6,456 nucleotides of DNA. Source: Alcaligenaceae bacterium (GTDB lineage: Bacteria > Pseudomonadota > Gammaproteobacteria > Burkholderiales > Burkholderiaceae_B). The position numbers were made by a program, and so were the translations under genes. The stretch lies in the NCBI GenBank assembly GCA_012512545.1, contig JAAZDZ010000132.1:1-6456 (forward strand). The letters are read 5' to 3'. Shown here piece after piece: positions 4,304-6,456 of the stretch (position 1 is its first letter; the number at the start of each line of letters is the position of its first letter). Below the pieces are notes generated by a model. That model had not been told where the DNA came from, did no database searches, and saw only the letters and a list, made by a program, of their open reading frames with translations.

Positions 4304-6067
4304 TCAATAAATATCCGGCTCACCCGCCGGTTTGCCGAATTCCCGGGTCAGGTAGTCGAAGTCGCAACCCTGGTCGGCCTGGCTGATATGTTGCGAGAAC
4401 ATCCACCCGTAGCCGCGTTCAAACTTGGGTTGCGGGGCTTGCCATGCGGCACGGCGGCGTTCCAGTTCTGCTTCGCTGACATCCATATTCAGCGTGCGGT
4501 TCGGGATATCGAGCGTGATCATATCGCCGGTACGCAACAAGGCCAGCGGGCCGCCGATATGCGCTTCGGGCGCGACATGCAGCACGCAGGCGCCGTAGCT
4601 GGTGCCGCTCATGCGGGCGTCGGAAATGCGCAGCATGTCGCGATACCCCTGTTGCAGCAGCACTTTGGGCATGGGCAGCATGCCCCATTCCGGCATGCCC
4701 GGCCCGCCCAGTGGGCCGACATTACGCAATACCAGAACGTGATCCGGCGTGACATCCAGGTTCTCATCGTCGATGGCGGCCTTCATCTCCGGGTAGCTGT
4801 CGAACACCAGGGCCGGGCCGGTGTGCCGCTGAAACCGCTGTTCACAGGCGGAAGGCTTGATGACGGCACCATCGGGGCAGAGGTTGCCACGCAGCACGGC
4901 CAGTGAGCCTTCGTGATACACAGGGTTGGAAAGCGGCCGGATGACATCATCGTTGTAGACAGGGGCGTCGGCCAGCGCGTCACCCAGCGTCTCGCCCATG
5001 ACGGTCAGGCATTCCAGGTCGAGTTTCTCGCGCAGCCGCCCCATCAGCCCGAGCAGCCCGCCCGCATAGAAAAAGTCTTCCATCAGGTAGGCGTCGCCAG
5101 AAGGGCGGATATTGGCAATCACCGGCACTTCACGGCTCAGCGCGTCAAGGTGGTCAAGCGTCCAGTCAACCCCGGCGCGGCGCGCCATGGCCAGCAGGTG
5201 AATCACCGCATTGGTGGAGCAGCCTGTCGCCATGGCGACAATGGTGGCATTACGCACTGCGGCGTCGGTCACGATCTGTCCGGGCCGCAGGTCTTCCCAC
5301 ACCATCTCTACAATGCGCCGGCCACAGGCCGCCGCCATGCGGATATGCCCGGCATCGGCGGCGGGGATTGACGATGTGCCGGGCACGCACAGCCCCATGG
5401 CATCGGCGATGGCCGTCATGGTGGAGGCCGTGCCCATGGTCATGCAATGGCCGTAAGATCGCGCAATGCCGCCTTCCACCCCCAGCCATTGCCGGGCGGT
5501 GATGGTGCCCGCCCGCCGTTCATCCCAGTATTTCCAGGCATCCGAGCCCGAGCCCAGCTGCTGCCCCGCATAGTTGCCGCGCAACATCGGCCCGGCCGGC
5601 AGGTAGATCATGGGCAGGCCCGCAGTGATGGCGCCCATGATCAGCCCCGGCGTGGTCTTGTCGCAGCCGCCCATAAGCACCACGCCATCCACCGGGTGCG
5701 CGCGTATCTGTTCCTCGGCTTCCATGGCCAGCAGGTTGCGATACAGCATGGTGGTGGGCTTCATGAAGCTTTCCGACATCGTGATGGCCGGCAGTTCGAC
5801 CGGGAAGCCGCCCGACTGCAGAACGCCCCGCTTCACGTCATCCACCCGCTGCTTGAAATGGCCATGGCAGGGGTTGAGATCGGACCAGGTATTGAGAATG
5901 CCGATAATCGGCTTGCCCACCCAGTCTTCTGGGGCGTAGCCCATCTGCATGATGCGCGAGCGGTGCGTGAAGCTGCGCAGATCGTCGGGCGCAAACCAGC
6001 GCGCCGAGCGCAAATCTTGGGCTTTCTTCCTGTGAATGCGTTGATAGCGGGCCTGGGGCATTGTCAT
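4304..6067 (-). CDS. IlvD/EDD-family sugar-acid dehydratase
   Basis: This 587-aa enzyme belongs to the IlvD/EDD family, which eliminates water from dihydroxy acids using an Fe-S cluster and Mg2+. The three cluster cysteines are Cys67 (LNPCHGH), Cys135 (GGCDKTTPG) and Cys208 (GHCMTMGTAST). Probable metal ligands and the modified lysine include Glu99, Asp136 and Lys137. The catalytic serine is Ser487 in ISDARMSGTSYG. The length and motifs such as WFAPDDLRSFTHRSR, GILNTWSDLNPC and FYAGG resemble the sugar-acid subgroup typified by Rhizobium L-arabinonate dehydratase rather than biosynthetic IlvD. The product would be a 2-keto-3-deoxy sugar acid; the exact substrate is not readable. ATG 6067 and ATG 6061 are both possible. 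AGGA overlapping the first ATG gives a 5-nt spacing to the second, so 6061 (585 aa) may be the true start. It lies between a 2-hydroxyacid dehydrogenase and a WYL regulator on the same strand. Confidence 0.93.
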   Translation of the reverse strand: MTMPQARYQRIHRKKAQDLRSARWFAPDDLRSFTHRSRIMQMGYAPEDWVGKPIIGILNTWSDLNPCHGHFKQRVDDVKRGVLQSGGFPVELPAITMSESFMKPTTMLYRNLLAMEAEEQIRAHPVDGVVLMGGCDKTTPGLIMGAITAGLPMIYLPAGPMLRGNYAGQQLGSGSDAWKYWDERRAGTITARQWLGVEGGIARSYGHCMTMGTASTMTAIADAMGLCVPGTSSIPAADAGHIRMAAACGRRIVEMVWEDLRPGQIVTDAAVRNATIVAMATGCSTNAVIHLLAMARRAGVDWTLDHLDALSREVPVIANIRPSGDAYLMEDFFYAGGLLGLMGRLREKLDLECLTVMGETLGDALADAPVYNDDVIRPLSNPVYHEGSLAVLRGNLCPDGAVIKPSACEQRFQRHTGPALVFDSYPEMKAAIDDENLDVTPDHVLVLRNVGPLGGPGMPEWGMLPMPKVLLQQGYRDMLRISDARMSGTSYGACVLHVAPEAHIGGPLALLRTGDMITLDIPNRTLNMDVSEAELERRRAAWQAPQPKFERGYGWMFSQHISQADQGCDFDYLTREFGKPAGEPDIY

Positions 6068-6114
6068 CCTGTGCGTGGGCGGGTGAAAAAGGGCAGATTC
6101 AGTTCGGAATGGTG

Positions 6115-6456
6115 TCAGACCGGGCTGACCAGGGGCTTGCCCTGGAAATGAGCTTTGAGGTTGTCCACCACCAGTTGCGACATGGCGCTGCGGGTTTCTA
6201 CCGTGCCGCTGGCGTGGTGCGGGTAGAGCAGCACATTGTCGAGTTCGTGGAAGCGCGTGTCGATGTGGGGTTCGTTTTCAAAGACATCCAGCCCGGCGCC
6301 CCCGATGGACTTGCGCTGCAGGGCATCAATCAGGGCGTCTTCGTCCACCACCGAACCGCGCGACAGGTTGATCAGCCAGGCATCCGGCCCCATGGCGTCA
6401 AGCACGGCGGCGTTGATCAGGTGGCGGGTGGCCGCACCACCGGGGCAGGTCAGCAC
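6115..6456 (-). CDS. D-isomer-specific 2-hydroxyacid dehydrogenase, C-terminal part (5' end outside window)
   Basis: The last 113 codons of an NAD(P)-dependent D-2-hydroxyacid dehydrogenase of the GhrB/glyoxylate-hydroxypyruvate reductase type are present; the frame is open at the window edge. Family signatures appear in order: TCPGGAATRHLINAAVLDAM, then the NAD-domain stretch INLSRGSVVDEDALIDAL with the catalytic Arg, then GAGLDVFENEP with the catalytic Glu, then LYPHHASGTVETR with the catalytic His. The enzyme reversibly reduces a 2-keto acid to a D-2-hydroxy acid in the cytoplasm. It is 47 nt upstream of the dehydratase on the same strand, so the two are probably cotranscribed and act on related hydroxy or keto acids. 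Its N-terminal catalytic half and exact substrate class cannot be seen. Confidence 0.93.
   Translation of the reverse strand: MLTCPGGAATRHLINAAVLDAMGPDAWLINLSRGSVVDEDALIDALQRKSIGGAGLDVFENEPHIDTRFHELDNVLLYPHHASGTVETRSAMSQLVVDNLKAHFQGKPLVSPV

Noticed and set aside
5447..6151. 234-codon plus-strand open frame, and similar ones at 4388-4906 and 4913-5371
   Set aside because: All are antisense to the clearly conserved dehydratase and show no family similarity.

Overview
This window looks like chromosomal DNA from a Gram-negative proteobacterium. It is GC-rich (roughly 60% by eye) and carries an outer-membrane Wza-type lipoprotein. The gene mix and codon use suggest a betaproteobacterium of the Burkholderiales, perhaps Alcaligenaceae. 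That placement is inference; no rRNA or other decisive marker is present.

Left part (1-2256, minus strand): the start of a surface-polysaccharide (capsule or exopolysaccharide) export locus. In transcription order it holds an RfaH-type NusG paralogue (1747-2256), a 144-nt leader with strong secondary structure and an ops-like element (GGCGGTAGCGT), a Wza outer-membrane exporter (439-1602), and the N-terminus of a Wzc/BY-kinase polysaccharide co-polymerase that runs off the window (1-427). RfaH is a specialised elongation factor that loads onto paused RNA polymerase at ops. Regulator and target therefore appear to sit side by side, as a self-contained antitermination cassette controlling the export genes.

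Middle (2257-3288): a spacer with a G-rich tract, then on the plus strand a tRNA-Ser(CGA) with its own extended -10 promoter and a Rho-independent terminator. Next comes a 161-aa protein whose C-terminal two thirds resemble the FtsZ T7-loop/C-terminal domain, with no GTPase domain. I regard this as the most unusual coding feature here.

Right part (3324-6456, minus strand): a probable catabolic operon. In transcription order it holds the C-terminal part of a D-isomer-specific 2-hydroxyacid dehydrogenase (truncated by the window edge), an IlvD/EDD-family [Fe-S] sugar-acid dehydratase, and a WYL-domain transcriptional regulator whose frame overlaps or closely follows the dehydratase stop. The likely theme is oxidation and dehydration of a sugar acid under control of the WYL protein; the actual substrate cannot be read from the sequence.

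No CRISPR array, insertion sequence, integrase or riboswitch was recognised.
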